From an uncultured Prevotella sp. (lineage in GTDB: Bacteria > Bacteroidota > Bacteroidia > Bacteroidales > Bacteroidaceae), in NCBI GenBank assembly GCA_946548065.1, contig CAMNPM010000016.1, positions 1 through 50,542 on the forward strand: 50,542 nt of DNA, given 5' to 3'. Shown in pieces: positions 41,690-50,523 of the stretch; positions within the stretch are counted from its first letter, which is position 1; each line of letters opens with the position of its first letter. A program made the translations under genes and the position numbers. The notes below the pieces were generated by a model. The model saw nothing but the letters and a program-made list of their open reading frames with translations, was not told the DNA's origin and made no database searches.

Positions 41690-42676
41690 TTACTGTATCT
41701 CCCAGCCGATGGCTGAGGCTCCCAGTACGGCAGCCGATGCTCCGTCGAGTCCGCTGACCAAGAACTGAGCTTTTCCTCGGAAGATGGACAGCACGTGCTC
41801 GTCGTACGACCGTTTGATGGGATTCATAATCAGGTCGCCTGCTTTCACCATACCTCCGAAGAAGATAAAGGCCTCTGGCGACGAGAAGGCAGCGAAGTCA
41901 GCGCAGGCTTCGCCCAGCATCTTGCCCGTGAACTCATAGATTTCTTTGGCCAGCTCGTCGCCTTGGCCTGCAGCAATAGATACGTCGAGCGAGGTGATGT
42001 CGTCGGGATTCTTCTCGCGCAACAGGCTGGGACGGTCGGTCTTGCTCAGCAGCTCGCGAGCCGTACGTGCCACACCGGTGGCCGAGCAGTAGGTTTCCAG
42101 GCATCCCGTTCGTCCGCAGCCGCACAGACGGCCCTCTTCACCCCGCACCATGATGACGTGACCCAGTTCGCCGGCAAAACCGTCGTGGCCATAGAGCAGC
42201 TGTCCGTTGACAACGATACCGGAGCCGACACCCGTTCCCAGGGTGATGACGATGAAGTTCTTCATTCCTCGGGCCGCTCCGTACACCATCTCGCCTACGG
42301 CAGCAGCGTTGGCATCGTTGGTCAGCGCTACGGGAATGCCGCCCAGGGCGTCGCTGAATAGCTGTGCCAGGGGTACGATGCCGTCATGGGCCCAAGGCAG
42401 GTTGGGCGCAAACTCGATAGTGCCTTTATAGTAGTTGCCGTTTGGAGCACCAATACCCATTGCCTTGATGGTCTCGATACCGCCCACTTGCTCGATAATG
42501 GGTTGCAGAGCCTGCACGGCTGCCTTCACATAGTCGTCTGCCGTTGCAAATCCGCCCGTCTTGATGGCTGTTGTTGCTTTGATGGTGCCGCGAGCATCTA
42601 CAATCCCGAAAACGGAATTGGTACCGCCTAAGTCCAAGCCGATGACATAAGGCTTTAATCCTTGTTGTTCGTTCAT
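41690..42676 (-). CDS. ROK family glucokinase
   Basis: Phosphorylates glucose (or a related hexose) with ATP. 328 residues. N-terminal ATP site GLDLGGTNSVFGI, sugar-binding NDANAAAVGE, ITLGTGVGSGIV, ELGHV with the conserved His, and the ROK zinc motif CGCGRTGCLETYCS. No N-terminal helix-turn-helix, so an enzyme rather than a repressor. N-acetyl sugars are a possible alternative substrate. Divergent from the lysE-type gene, own promoter and terminator. Confidence 0.9.
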   Translation of the reverse strand: MNEQQGLKPYVIGLDLGGTNSVFGIVDARGTIKATTAIKTGGFATADDYVKAAVQALQPIIEQVGGIETIKAMGIGAPNGNYYKGTIEFAPNLPWAHDGIVPLAQLFSDALGGIPVALTNDANAAAVGEMVYGAARGMKNFIVITLGTGVGSGIVVNGQLLYGHDGFAGELGHVIMVRGEEGRLCGCGRTGCLETYCSATGVARTARELLSKTDRPSLLREKNPDDITSLDVSIAAGQGDELAKEIYEFTGKMLGEACADFAAFSSPEAFIFFGGMVKAGDLIMNPIKRSYDEHVLSIFRGKAQFLVSGLDGASAAVLGASAIGWEIQ

Positions 42677-42721
42677 ATGTTATTGAGTGTCTTTAGTTGT
42701 GAATAGTTCTATTTTGAGCCA

Positions 42722-42752
42722 CAAAGTTATGAAAAAAGAGTGATAAAGCAAA
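42722..42752 (-). promoter_or_regulatory. ROK kinase promoter
   Basis: Minus strand TTTG (42752-42749), 19-bp spacer, TAACTTTG (42729-42722). Confidence 0.8.
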
Positions 42753-42792
42753 GTTTTATTCGCAAAAACTGACGTATTTCGTATTATTTTTG

Positions 42793-42800
42793 TAATTTTG
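42793..42800 (+). promoter_or_regulatory. Promoter -7 element of the LysE-type operon
   Basis: TAATTTTG 8 bp before ATG 42809, implying a leader of only a few bases. Confidence 0.65.
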
Positions 42801-42808
42801 CATCCGAT

Positions 42809-43471
42809 ATGCCGTTTCATGTACCTATAAATATATTAGATTTCATCTTCAAGGGGATGCTCATCGGGATGATTGCTTCGGCTCCCATGGGGCCTGTCGG
42901 CATTCTCTGTGTGCAGCGCACCCTGAACAAAGGACGCTGGTTTGGGCTGGCCACCGGACTGGGGGCGGCAGCCAGCGACATCATCTATGCAGGTATTGCC
43001 GGCTTTGGAATGTCGTTTGTCATGGACTTCATCAATAACGACCAGAACCGCTTCTACCTTCAGATTGTTGGTTCGTTGCTGTTGTTGTGCTTCGGATTCT
43101 ATACCTACCGTTCCGACCCCACACGCAAGATGCATCAGTCCGGGCAGCAGAAGGGTACCCTCTGGTACAACATGTGGACGGCATTCCTGGTCACCTTCTC
43201 CAATCCCCTCATCGTATTCCTCTTTTTGGCCATGTACGCCCAGTTTGCCTTTGTCCTGCCCAACCATCCCTTCGAGATGCTGGTAGGCTTTGCCAGCATC
43301 GTGGGCGGAGCATTGCTGTGGTGGTGGGGGCTCACGTGGCTGGTAGACAAGGTACGCACCAAGTTTGATGACAATGGCATCCGGCTCATCAACCAGATCA
43401 TCGGTGTGGCCGTGATAGTAGGGTCGTTGATTATTTTCTTGGGTACAACGACCAATCTCGTACGCTGGTAA
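42809..43471 (+). CDS. LysE/RhtB family translocator
   Basis: 220 residues with about six membrane helices; the N-terminal GMLIGMIASAPMGPVGILCVQRTLNKGR is the LysE-family signature. Such proteins export amino acids; the substrate is unknown. The nearby trp operon is on the other side of the ROK gene and gives no firm link. First gene of a run with DUF4924, rfbD and prfC whose spacers all carry ATNGTAA heptamers. Met17 is an alternative start if the message is not leaderless. Confidence 0.85.
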   Translation: MPFHVPINILDFIFKGMLIGMIASAPMGPVGILCVQRTLNKGRWFGLATGLGAAASDIIYAGIAGFGMSFVMDFINNDQNRFYLQIVGSLLLLCFGFYTYRSDPTRKMHQSGQQKGTLWYNMWTAFLVTFSNPLIVFLFLAMYAQFAFVLPNHPFEMLVGFASIVGGALLWWWGLTWLVDKVRTKFDDNGIRLINQIIGVAVIVGSLIIFLGTTTNLVRW

Positions 43472-43474
43472 TAG

Positions 43475-43508
43475 AAATCGTAAATAGTAAATAGTTAAAT
43501 TGTAAATC
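43475..43508 (+). repeat. ATNGTAA heptamer spacer 1
   Basis: Units ATCGTAA, ATAGTAA, ATAGTTA, ATTGTAA between the LysE-type and DUF4924 genes, with one extra base before the last unit. Confidence 0.65.
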
Positions 43509-43516
43509 AGAACCCG

Positions 43517-44062
43517 GTGTTTATAGCGCAAGAATTACGTAAGAAGAACATAGCCGAATACCTGCTGTATATGTGGCAGGTCGAGGATACCATCCGTGCT
43601 TTCGGCTGTTCGTTGTCAAGGATCCGTCGTGAATACATCGACCGCTTTGACTATAGCGACGAGCAGAAGGAAGAGGAGGCCGACTGGTTTGGCAACCTCA
43701 TCCGCATGATGAACTCGGAAGGCTGTCGCGAGCATGGTCATGTTCAGATTAATAAGGTAGTGATGCAGCAGCTGCAGGAGTTGCATGCCCAGTTGCTCTC
43801 GTCGTCCAAGTTTCCGTTCTACAGTGCTGAGTACTATAAGGTGTTGCCCTATATTGTGGAACTGCGCAACCACGGAGCCAACAAGGACGAGAACGAGATA
43901 GAAACCTGTTTCAACTCGCTCTATGGCGTCATGCTGTTGCGCCTGCAGAAAAAGGAAATCACCGCCAACACCCAGCATGCCGTCAAGGAGATATCCACCT
44001 TCATCGGCATGCTCAACGACTATTATCTCAAGGACAAGCAAGAGCCGCTGGAGTTTGAATAA
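43517..44062 (+). CDS. DUF4924 family protein
   Basis: 181 residues, mostly helical, no signal peptide or membrane segment. MFIAQELRKKNIAEYLLYMWQVEDTIRA at the N terminus and the C-terminal ISTFIGMLNDYYLKDK match my memory of Bacteroidota DUF4924; function unknown. Starts at GTG 43517; no ATG lies in a suitable place. In the LysE-rfbD-prfC run. Confidence 0.75.
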   Translation: MFIAQELRKKNIAEYLLYMWQVEDTIRAFGCSLSRIRREYIDRFDYSDEQKEEEADWFGNLIRMMNSEGCREHGHVQINKVVMQQLQELHAQLLSSSKFPFYSAEYYKVLPYIVELRNHGANKDENEIETCFNSLYGVMLLRLQKKEITANTQHAVKEISTFIGMLNDYYLKDKQEPLEFE

Positions 44063-44096
44063 ATCGTAAATAGTAAATCCGTAAATAGCAAATAAT
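44063..44096 (+). repeat. ATNGTAA heptamer spacer 2
   Basis: Between DUF4924 and rfbD: ATCGTAA, ATAGTAA, ATCCGTAA, ATAGCAA, the same heptamer as in the spacers before and after. Confidence 0.65.
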
Positions 44097-44099
44097 AAG

Positions 44100-44948
44100 G
44101 TGAATATTCTGGTTACAGGCTGCAAAGGCCAATTAGGAAGCGAGATACGATTGCTGGAGAAGAATACTCCCCAGCATTCATGGTTTAATACCGATGTGGA
44201 CGAGCTGGACATCAGCAACCAGCTGGCTGTCGAACAGTTTGTGGCGCAGCACCAGATTGACGGCATCGTCAATTGTGCCGCCTATACAGCTGTCGACAAG
44301 GCCGAGGATAACAAGGAACTGTGTACCACGCTCAATACGGTAGCTCCAGCCTATCTGGCTGCTGCCGTCGAGAAACGCGCCGGGTGGATGATACAGATAT
44401 CTACCGACTACGTGTTCAACGGTACCAAGTACACCCCCTATGTCGAGACCGACACCCCCTGTCCCAACAGCGTCTACGGCAGCACCAAGCTGGCTGGCGA
44501 ACTGGGTGTGTCGAAGTTCTGCCGGCGTACCATGATTATCCGTACGGCATGGCTCTACAGCACCTTCGGCAACAACTTCGTCAAGACGATGATTCGCCTG
44601 GGCAAGGAGAAACCCGAACTGGGGGTCATCTTCGACCAGATAGGAACTCCCACCTATGCCCGCGACCTCGCACAGGCCATCATGACGGCCATCGAGAAAG
44701 GCATCCGCCCGGGTGTCTATCATTTCTCCAATGAGGGTGTCACTTCGTGGTACGATTTCACCAAGGCCATCCATCGCCTTGCCGGCATCACCACCTGTAG
44801 GGTGCGCCCCCTCCATACCGCTGAGTATCCCACACCGGCCCATCGCCCCCACTACAGTGTGCTCGACAAGACCAAGATCAAGCAAGCCTATGGCATCGAG
44901 GTCCCCTATTGGGAAGACAGCCTCGCCGAATGTATTGCTAAATTGTAA
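44100..44948 (+). CDS. rfbD: dTDP-4-dehydrorhamnose reductase
   Basis: Last step of dTDP-L-rhamnose synthesis for surface polysaccharide. 282 residues from GTG 44100. NAD(P)-binding GCKGQLGSE at the N terminus, NCAAYTAVDKAE, STDYVFNG, and catalytic Tyr/Lys in YGSTKLAGE. The other rfb genes are not nearby. GTG is the only plausible start in register with MNILVTG. Confidence 0.93.
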   Translation: MNILVTGCKGQLGSEIRLLEKNTPQHSWFNTDVDELDISNQLAVEQFVAQHQIDGIVNCAAYTAVDKAEDNKELCTTLNTVAPAYLAAAVEKRAGWMIQISTDYVFNGTKYTPYVETDTPCPNSVYGSTKLAGELGVSKFCRRTMIIRTAWLYSTFGNNFVKTMIRLGKEKPELGVIFDQIGTPTYARDLAQAIMTAIEKGIRPGVYHFSNEGVTSWYDFTKAIHRLAGITTCRVRPLHTAEYPTPAHRPHYSVLDKTKIKQAYGIEVPYWEDSLAECIAKL

Positions 44949-44983
44949 ATTGTAAATCGTAAATTGTAAATTGTAAATAGGAA
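44942..44983 (+). repeat. ATNGTAA heptamer spacer 3
   Basis: Six exact 7-bp steps: ATTGTAA, ATTGTAA, ATCGTAA, ATTGTAA, ATTGTAA, ATAGGAA, starting inside the rfbD stop region and ending 7 bp before the prfC GTG. Confidence 0.85.
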
Positions 44984-44989
44984 ATAATA

Positions 44990-46579
44990 GTGGTGAATCA
45001 AGAGATAGAACGTAGAAGAACCTTTGCGATTATATCGCACCCTGATGCTGGTAAGACTACGCTGACGGAGAAGTTCCTGCTGTTTGGCGGACAGATACAG
45101 GTAGCAGGAGCAGTGAAGAATAACAAGATAAAGAAAACCGCCACCTCCGACTGGATGGACATCGAGAAGCAGCGTGGTATCTCGGTGTCGACCTCTGTGA
45201 TGGAGTTCGACTATACTCCTGACGGTTCCGACATAGAGTATAAGGTGAATATCCTCGATACCCCTGGTCACCAGGACTTTGCCGAGGACACCTACCGCAC
45301 ACTGACAGCCGTCGACTCTGCCATCATCGTGGTCGACGGGGCCAAAGGTGTGGAGACGCAGACCCGCAAGCTGATGTCTGTCTGTCGCATGCGCAACACT
45401 CCCGTCATCATCTTCATCAACAAGATGGACCGCGAGGGCCGCGACCCCTTCGACTTGCTCGATGAACTGGAGAAGGAACTCGAAATCAAGGTCCGCCCGC
45501 TGTCGTGGCCCATCAACCAGGGTGCCAAGTTCAAGGGCGTCTATAATATCTATGAGCAGAAGCTCGACCTCTTCACTCCCGACAAGCAGCGCGTCACCGA
45601 GAAGGTCAGTGTAGAGGTCTCTTCTCCCGACCTCGATGCCCGTGTCGGCGAGCAGGATGCCGCCAAGCTGCGCGAAGACCTGGAACTGGTGGATGGGGTG
45701 TATCCGCCGTTCGATGTGGAGACCTACCGCTCTGCCGAGGTGGCTCCTGTCTTCTTCGGCTCTGCGCTCAACAACTTCGGTGTGCAGGAACTGCTGAACT
45801 GCTTCGTCGAGATAGCTCCCAGCCCGAAGCCCACCAAGGCCGAGGAGCGCATGGTGCAGCCCGAGGAACCTAAGTTTACTGGCTTCATCTTCAAGATTAC
45901 GGCCAACATCGACCCCAACCACCGCTCGTGCATCGCCTTCTGCAAGGTGTGCAGCGGCAAGTTCCAGCGCAACCAGCCCTATCTGCACGTGCGTCAGGGC
46001 AAGACGCTGCGCTTCTCCAGCCCCACGCAGTTCATGGCCCAGCGCAAGTCGACCATCGACGAGGCCTGGCCGGGCGACATCGTGGGTCTGCCTGACAACG
46101 GCATCTTCAAGATTGGCGACACGCTGACTGAGGGCGAGCAGCTCCATTTCCGTGGATTGCCGTCGTTCTCGCCGGAGCTCTTCAAATACATCGAGAACGA
46201 TGACCCCATGAAGTCGAAACAGCTGCAGAAAGGCATCGACCAGCTGATGGACGAGGGCGTGGCACAGCTGTTTGTCAACCAGTTCAACGGCCGCAAGATT
46301 ATCGGCACCGTAGGCCAGCTGCAGTTCGAGGTCATCCAGTACCGTTTGGAGAACGAGTACAACGCCAAGTGCCGCTGGGAACCCGTCCACCTGTATAAGG
46401 CCTGCTGGATTGAGAGCGACGATGCCCAGGAGCTTGACAACTTCAAGAAGCGCAAGTATCAGTATATGGCCAAGGACAAGGAAGGCCGCGATGTCTTTCT
46501 GGCCGACTCAGGCTACGTGCTCTCGATGGCGCAGGAAGACTTCAAGCATATCAAGTTCCATTTTACCTCTGAATTCTAA
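44990..46579 (+). CDS. prfC: Peptide chain release factor 3
   Basis: GTPase that recycles RF1/RF2 from the ribosome. 529 residues. P-loop [10 protein letters not shown]2 with [13 protein letters not shown]3 DTPGHQDF, G4 NKMD. Domain II and the C-terminal RF3 domain ([20 protein letters not shown]) are complete. Starts at GTG 44990 or GTG 44993; both precede AAT CAA GAG. Third consecutive GTG-initiated gene. Confidence 0.95.
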   Translation: MVNQEIERRRTFAIISHPDAGKTTLTEKFLLFGGQIQVAGAVKNNKIKKTATSDWMDIEKQRGISVSTSVMEFDYTPDGSDIEYKVNILDTPGHQDFAEDTYRTLTAVDSAIIVVDGAKGVETQTRKLMSVCRMRNTPVIIFINKMDREGRDPFDLLDELEKELEIKVRPLSWPINQGAKFKGVYNIYEQKLDLFTPDKQRVTEKVSVEVSSPDLDARVGEQDAAKLREDLELVDGVYPPFDVETYRSAEVAPVFFGSALNNFGVQELLNCFVEIAPSPKPTKAEERMVQPEEPKFTGFIFKITANIDPNHRSCIAFCKVCSGKFQRNQPYLHVRQGKTLRFSSPTQFMAQRKSTIDEAWPGDIVGLPDNGIFKIGDTLTEGEQLHFRGLPSFSPELFKYIENDDPMKSKQLQKGIDQLMDEGVAQLFVNQFNGRKIIGTVGQLQFEVIQYRLENEYNAKCRWEPVHLYKACWIESDDAQELDNFKKRKYQYMAKDKEGRDVFLADSGYVLSMAQEDFKHIKFHFTSEF

Positions 46580-46597
46580 TATCCCTCTAAGAAGCGT

Positions 46598-47179
46598 ATG
46601 ACAAGAGAAGAAGATATACGTAAAGCCGTGGAAGTGTTGCGGCGGGGTGGGGTGATACTCTACCCGACGGACACGGTGTGGGGCATCGGCTGCGACGCGA
46701 CGAACCCCGAGGCCGTGCGCCGAGTGTACGACATCAAGCAGCGCGACGACTCGAAGGCGCTGATCTGTCTGGTTGACAGCGACGCCCGTCTGCAGCGTTA
46801 CGTGCGACAGGTGCCGGACGTGGCGTGGCAGCTCATCGACAGTCTGAAGGACAGCGATGCCAAGCCGACGACCATCATCCTGGATGGTGCGGTCAACCTG
46901 GCGCCCAACCTGATTGCCGAGGACGGTAGCATAGCCCTGCGCATCACCAACGAGCCCTTCTCGCGCGAACTGTGCTACCGGTTCCAGAAGGCGCTGGTCA
47001 GCACTTCGGCCAATATCAGCGGCCAGCCCGCTGCTCAGAACTATTGTGACATCGACCCCCGCATTGTCGAGGCCGTCGACTATGTCTGCTGGACTCGCCG
47101 ACAGGAGCACAAGCCCCATACACCCTCCAGCATCATCCGCCTGCGCCAGGACGGCGAGGTGACCATCATCCGTAAATAA
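46598..47179 (+). CDS. L-threonylcarbamoyladenylate synthase (Sua5/YciO/YrdC family)
   Basis: 193 residues. YrdC fold: LRRGGVILYPTDTVWGIGCDA, KQRDDSKAL, SIALRITNEPF and STSANISGQPA. TsaC-type members make threonylcarbamoyl-AMP for the t6A37 modification of tRNA; YciO-type paralogues have a less clear role, and sequence alone does not fully separate them. 18 nt after prfC and 3 nt before the ClC gene. Confidence 0.88.
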   Translation: MTREEDIRKAVEVLRRGGVILYPTDTVWGIGCDATNPEAVRRVYDIKQRDDSKALICLVDSDARLQRYVRQVPDVAWQLIDSLKDSDAKPTTIILDGAVNLAPNLIAEDGSIALRITNEPFSRELCYRFQKALVSTSANISGQPAAQNYCDIDPRIVEAVDYVCWTRRQEHKPHTPSSIIRLRQDGEVTIIRK

Positions 47180-47182
47180 GAA

Positions 47183-48982
47183 ATGGAAACCACCATACAG
47201 AATCCCACCTGGATACAGCGTCTGCACCAATGGCGCACGGAGCATGTGAGCGACAAGATGTTCCTCCTCATCCTGGCGTTTATGGTGGGTGTGCTGTCGG
47301 CTGTGGCTGCCTTCGTGCTTCATGGGCTCATCAACCAGATAGTAGCCCTGCTCACCGGACATTTCCAGGCCGACACCTACAACTGGCTCTACCTGGTCTA
47401 TCCCGTCATCGGTATCTACCTCACCTCCCTCTTCGTGCGCTATGTGGTCAAGGACAGTATCTCCCACGGCATCACGCGCATCCTCTATGCCATCTCGTCG
47501 AACCGTTCACGGCTCAAGGCTCACAACACGTGGTCCAGTGTCATCGCCTCCGCCATCACCATCGGCTTCGGCGGCTCAGTGGGTGCCGAGGCTCCTATCG
47601 TGCTCACCGGTTCTGCCATAGGCTCACAGCTGGGACAGCTGTTCCGGCTCGACAACAAGACGCTGATGACACTCGTAGGCTGCGGAGCGGCAGGAGCCAT
47701 CGCCGGCATCTTCAAAGCGCCCATCGCGGGACTCGTCTTCACGCTGGAGGTGCTCATGATCGACCTCACCATGGCCTCGCTGCTGCCCATCCTCGTCAGC
47801 TGTGTCACGGCCACCTGCTTTACCTACATCCTACGGGGCGACGCGTCGCTCTTCACCTTCCACCTCGACTCGGGATGGACCGTAGAGCGCGTACCGGCCT
47901 GCATACTGCTCGGCATCAGCTGCGGACTCGTCAGCCTCTACTTCATCCGCACCATGAATGCCTTCGAGGACCTCTTCAGCCGCTTTGCCAACCGCCCCTA
48001 TCTCAAGCTCCTCATCGGAGGCGTCACCCTCAGCACTCTTATATTCCTCTTTCCCTCGCTCTATGGCGAGGGCTACCTCAGCATCAACCTGTTGCTCAAC
48101 GGAAAGACGGAGTCCGACTGGGACCAGCTGCTCGAAGGGTCGCTCTTCTATGGCCACAGCGAGTACCTTATATTATATATAGCCCTTGTGCTGTTCACCA
48201 AGGTCTTTGCCACCACGGCAACCAATGGCGGCGGAGGCTGCGGCGGTACCTTCGCACCGTCGCTCTTCATCGGCTGCTTCACCGGATTCCTCTTCTCCAG
48301 ACTGTGGAACATCAACCAGATAGGCGTCTACGTGCCGGAGAAGAACTTTGCCCTGCTGGGCATGGCAGGGGTCATGTCGGGGGTCATGCATGCTCCGCTT
48401 ACAGGCATCTTCCTCATTGCCGAGATTACCAGCGGCTACAACATGTTCATGCCCCTGATGATTGTCTCCGTAGCCTCCTATCTCACCATCATCATCTTCG
48501 AGCCCCACAGCATCTATGGCATTCGTCTGGCCCGGCAGGGTAAGCTCGTCACCCACCATACCGACCATGCCGTGCTGACGCTGATGAGCCTCGACAGCGT
48601 TGTCGACCAGGACTTTCAGGCCGTAGACCCTGAGATGGAGCTGGGACAGATGGTTCATAAGATTAGCCGGTCGCGCAACAGTGTGCTGCCCGTCACCGAT
48701 GCGGCAGGAACGCTTCTGGGCGAGATTGACATTGTCAAGATACGCCACGTCGTCTTCCGCACTGAGCTCTACCATCACTTCCGGGCTGCCCAGCTCATGG
48801 CTGAGCCTGCTGCCACCCTGACTGCCGACACCACCATGAGCGAGGTCATGAAGACCTTCGAGCGCACACAGGCCGACTGGCTACCCGTGCTCGATGCCGA
48901 CCGGCACCTGAAGGGATACATCTCGCGCAAGCGGCTCTACGATGTCTATCGTACGATGGTCCACGACCTCAGCCAAGACTGA
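47183..48982 (+). CDS. ClC-family chloride channel/antiporter with CBS domains
   Basis: 599 residues. About ten membrane segments (25-450), ion-path motifs GGSVGAEAP with the gating Glu136 retained, and GGGGCGGTFAPSLFIG. Retention of the external gate Glu fits a channel or a proton antiporter; the internal proton Glu was not traced. Two C-terminal CBS domains (about 470-590, NSVLPVTDAAGTLLGEIDIV and ADWLPVLDADRHLKGYISRK) probably bind nucleotides. The convergent outer-membrane gene ends 1 nt away, with no spacer for a terminator. Confidence 0.9.
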   Translation: METTIQNPTWIQRLHQWRTEHVSDKMFLLILAFMVGVLSAVAAFVLHGLINQIVALLTGHFQADTYNWLYLVYPVIGIYLTSLFVRYVVKDSISHGITRILYAISSNRSRLKAHNTWSSVIASAITIGFGGSVGAEAPIVLTGSAIGSQLGQLFRLDNKTLMTLVGCGAAGAIAGIFKAPIAGLVFTLEVLMIDLTMASLLPILVSCVTATCFTYILRGDASLFTFHLDSGWTVERVPACILLGISCGLVSLYFIRTMNAFEDLFSRFANRPYLKLLIGGVTLSTLIFLFPSLYGEGYLSINLLLNGKTESDWDQLLEGSLFYGHSEYLILYIALVLFTKVFATTATNGGGGCGGTFAPSLFIGCFTGFLFSRLWNINQIGVYVPEKNFALLGMAGVMSGVMHAPLTGIFLIAEITSGYNMFMPLMIVSVASYLTIIIFEPHSIYGIRLARQGKLVTHHTDHAVLTLMSLDSVVDQDFQAVDPEMELGQMVHKISRSRNSVLPVTDAAGTLLGEIDIVKIRHVVFRTELYHHFRAAQLMAEPAATLTADTTMSEVMKTFERTQADWLPVLDADRHLKGYISRKRLYDVYRTMVHDLSQD

Positions 48983-48983
48983 T

Positions 48984-49940
48984 TCAGTTTCGTTTCTTTC
49001 CGCCCTTCATGATGCTGTATTTCAGCTGCAGTTTCACGAAGGGCTTAACATGGTCGTACATCCGCATGTAGGTCTTGTTGTATCCGCTCTCGCGCAGTCG
49101 GCTGTAGAAAGGAACGGTGATGCCAAGGCCGAAGTTCAGCGACAGGCCTTGCGCTGCCTGCAGGTCGGCAAACACGCCAAACCGCTCCGACAGTGTGCTG
49201 ATCTCTGCCTTCCGGGGCAGGTCTTTGCTGTCTGGGCGCAGGTAGATCTTGTCGGTGGCTAACTCCATGCCCAGGGCATAGCGCAGCTTGGGGGTGGCCT
49301 GATAGTATAGGTAGTTGTTAGTCTCCATACAGTTGATGCTCCATCGGTCGTCGAAACGGTGCGAATAGATAATCAGCGGATAGAGCGGCCACGACACGGA
49401 GGTACCCAACAGCAGCAGTCCGCCGAGGGCGAGGTTGGTATTGCGGTTGCGCGTGATGGTGAATACTGCTCCTCCCATGGCCGAGAAGTTCTCGTAGCCG
49501 TATTGCGAGAAGTTGCCCGTTATCATGGCCATCAGCGTGAAGGGCTTGCCCAGCCAGTGGGTGTTGTAGGTGCCTGTGAATCCGCCTCCGAAGTGGTGGT
49601 GGGCATTGGGAATGGGCAGGTGCAGCTGCGGCCCGTCGGCATCGGCTTGCAGGCTCCGTGTGCTGAAGTTATAGAAGGGATTGAAGGAGAGGGCGAAACG
49701 CTTGTTGCCCCACAGCCTCACATTAGCCCTCAGACGGGCGTTGATACTCTGCCGCAGCCGGCCCTTCTCCGTCAGCTGTCCGCCGTCAGTCTCCCAACGG
49801 TAGTCCGTGTTGGTGCTTCCGTCCACGGCAGCCGTAATACTCAGTTTCTCTCGCGGGTCGCTCAGTTGTGCCATCGTCAGCAGGCATTGTAGCAAGCAGC
49901 AGCATAGAATCGCTGTCCGTTTAGCTTTTTGCATGGTCAT
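48984..49940 (-). CDS. Outer-membrane beta-barrel protein, possibly DUF6268-like
   Basis: 318 residues. Signal peptide ending near LLTMAQ. The mature protein alternates short amphipathic strands rich in Tyr, Phe, Asn and Gly (for example FALSFNPFYNF, LALGGLLLLGTSVSW and FVKLQLKYSI), as in outer-membrane barrels. Family assignment is from memory and tentative. No TonB box or plug seen. ATG 49934 is an alternative start. Own promoter at 50019-50026. Confidence 0.65.
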   Translation of the reverse strand: MTMQKAKRTAILCCCLLQCLLTMAQLSDPREKLSITAAVDGSTNTDYRWETDGGQLTEKGRLRQSINARLRANVRLWGNKRFALSFNPFYNFSTRSLQADADGPQLHLPIPNAHHHFGGGFTGTYNTHWLGKPFTLMAMITGNFSQYGYENFSAMGGAVFTITRNRNTNLALGGLLLLGTSVSWPLYPLIIYSHRFDDRWSINCMETNNYLYYQATPKLRYALGMELATDKIYLRPDSKDLPRKAEISTLSERFGVFADLQAAQGLSLNFGLGITVPFYSRLRESGYNKTYMRMYDHVKPFVKLQLKYSIMKGGKKRN

Positions 49941-50018
49941 CGTATCTTTTGCTTTAACAATTCCTTTGTTTCATTATTGAAATAGCATCCATCATTGGAA
50001 TAGCGCTCAAAACGTATG

Positions 50019-50026
50019 CAAAATTA
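50019..50026 (-). promoter_or_regulatory. Promoter -7 element of the outer-membrane protein gene
   Basis: Minus-strand TAATTTTG, about 80 bp before the start codon. Confidence 0.65.
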
Positions 50027-50205
50027 CACTATTTCGTTCAGTTTAGCGTCGTTTCCCTGCAAGATTTAACATTCTTTGCGAACGCACCTCCTTCCTGGCT
50101 GCTGTGGCAGGGCCGGCGGGCGGTCATAGGAACAAAATCGACCAACCTTTACCTTACTATGTAAAAAATGTGGGGGCAGTTACATCGAATTTGCAAAAAA
50201 ATTAG

Positions 50206-50213
50206 TAACTTTG
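50206..50213 (+). promoter_or_regulatory. Promoter -7 element of the terminal leader
   Basis: TAACTTTG; the predicted transcript begins near 50219, about 305 nt before the next start codon. Confidence 0.65.
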
Positions 50214-50231
50214 CACCGAACATTCTACGAA

Positions 50232-50330
50232 ATGACACGACGAGAGATAAATATTGTTAAGCGAGAGCAAAAAATGACCGAAACATTTGGCCATTCCAAT
50301 ATTTTTGCTACTCTCTCTCTCATGCGCTAA
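50232..50330 (+). CDS. Possible 32-residue leader peptide
   Basis: Frame from ATG 50232 to TAA 50328, beginning MTRREINIVKREQKMTETFG. It is the first ATG after the promoter and contains no run of a single amino acid, so a simple attenuation peptide is not evident. It may be chance, or part of a repeated element I have the impression of seeing in other Prevotella genomes. Confidence 0.35.
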   Translation: MTRREINIVKREQKMTETFGHSNIFATLSLMR

Positions 50331-50350
50331 CCGCCAGTCCACCTCTTTCC

Positions 50351-50370
50351 ATACGTGCGCATACGTGCGT
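50351..50370. repeat. Tandem 10-bp repeat in the terminal leader
   Basis: ATACGTGCGC followed by ATACGTGCGT. An 11-bp GCGAGAGCAAA also recurs at 50261 and 50412. Confidence 0.7.
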
Positions 50371-50422
50371 CAATATACGGCTTTCTTTGCAGAAATGCAA
50401 GTTTTGGAGCAGCGAGAGCAAA

Positions 50423-50496
50423 GGCAAACTTGTTTGTCATTTGCCGAGTCGCGACAAAACTCGACCGAAGGTCAAGGGAAGCCTTGCTATTTTTTG
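50423..50496 (+). terminator. Chain of hairpins ending in a terminator-like structure
   Basis: GGCAAAC/GTTTGTC (50423-50438), GAGT/ACTC (50446-50462), GACC/GGTC (50463-50473) and CAAGG-GAAG-CCTTG (50473-50486) followed by CTA and six T. Located 28 nt before ATG 50524, so possibly an attenuator. Confidence 0.5.
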
Positions 50497-50523
50497 TCCC
50501 TATACTAATTACATATCCGTACA

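Larger units (their letters stand above)
49941..50523. other. 583-bp gap: minus promoter and a plus-strand structured leader
   Basis: The left part has the minus promoter for the outer-membrane gene and a G/C-rich stretch (50080-50140) with no assigned role. From 50206 a plus promoter precedes about 300 nt with a 32-codon frame, tandem repeats, several hairpins and a terminator-like hairpin before ATG 50524. Confidence 0.6.

Noticed and set aside
41273..41716. 147-codon plus-strand frame over the trp leader
   Set aside because: It runs antisense through the attenuator, promoters and two terminators, with low-complexity translation and no family resemblance.
47230..48543. 437-codon alternative frame inside the ClC gene
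   Set aside because: Arg/His/Pro-rich translation typical of a shifted frame of a G/C-rich gene; the ClC frame has all family motifs.
50080..50097. GCACCTCCTTCCTGG resembles the 3' end of 16S rRNA (anti-Shine-Dalgarno)
   Set aside because: No 16S sequence lies upstream and no ITS or tRNA downstream; a short chance match.
50287..50508. 73-codon frame in the terminal leader
   Set aside because: It runs through the hairpin chain and terminator-like structure; no start signal and no recognisable domain.
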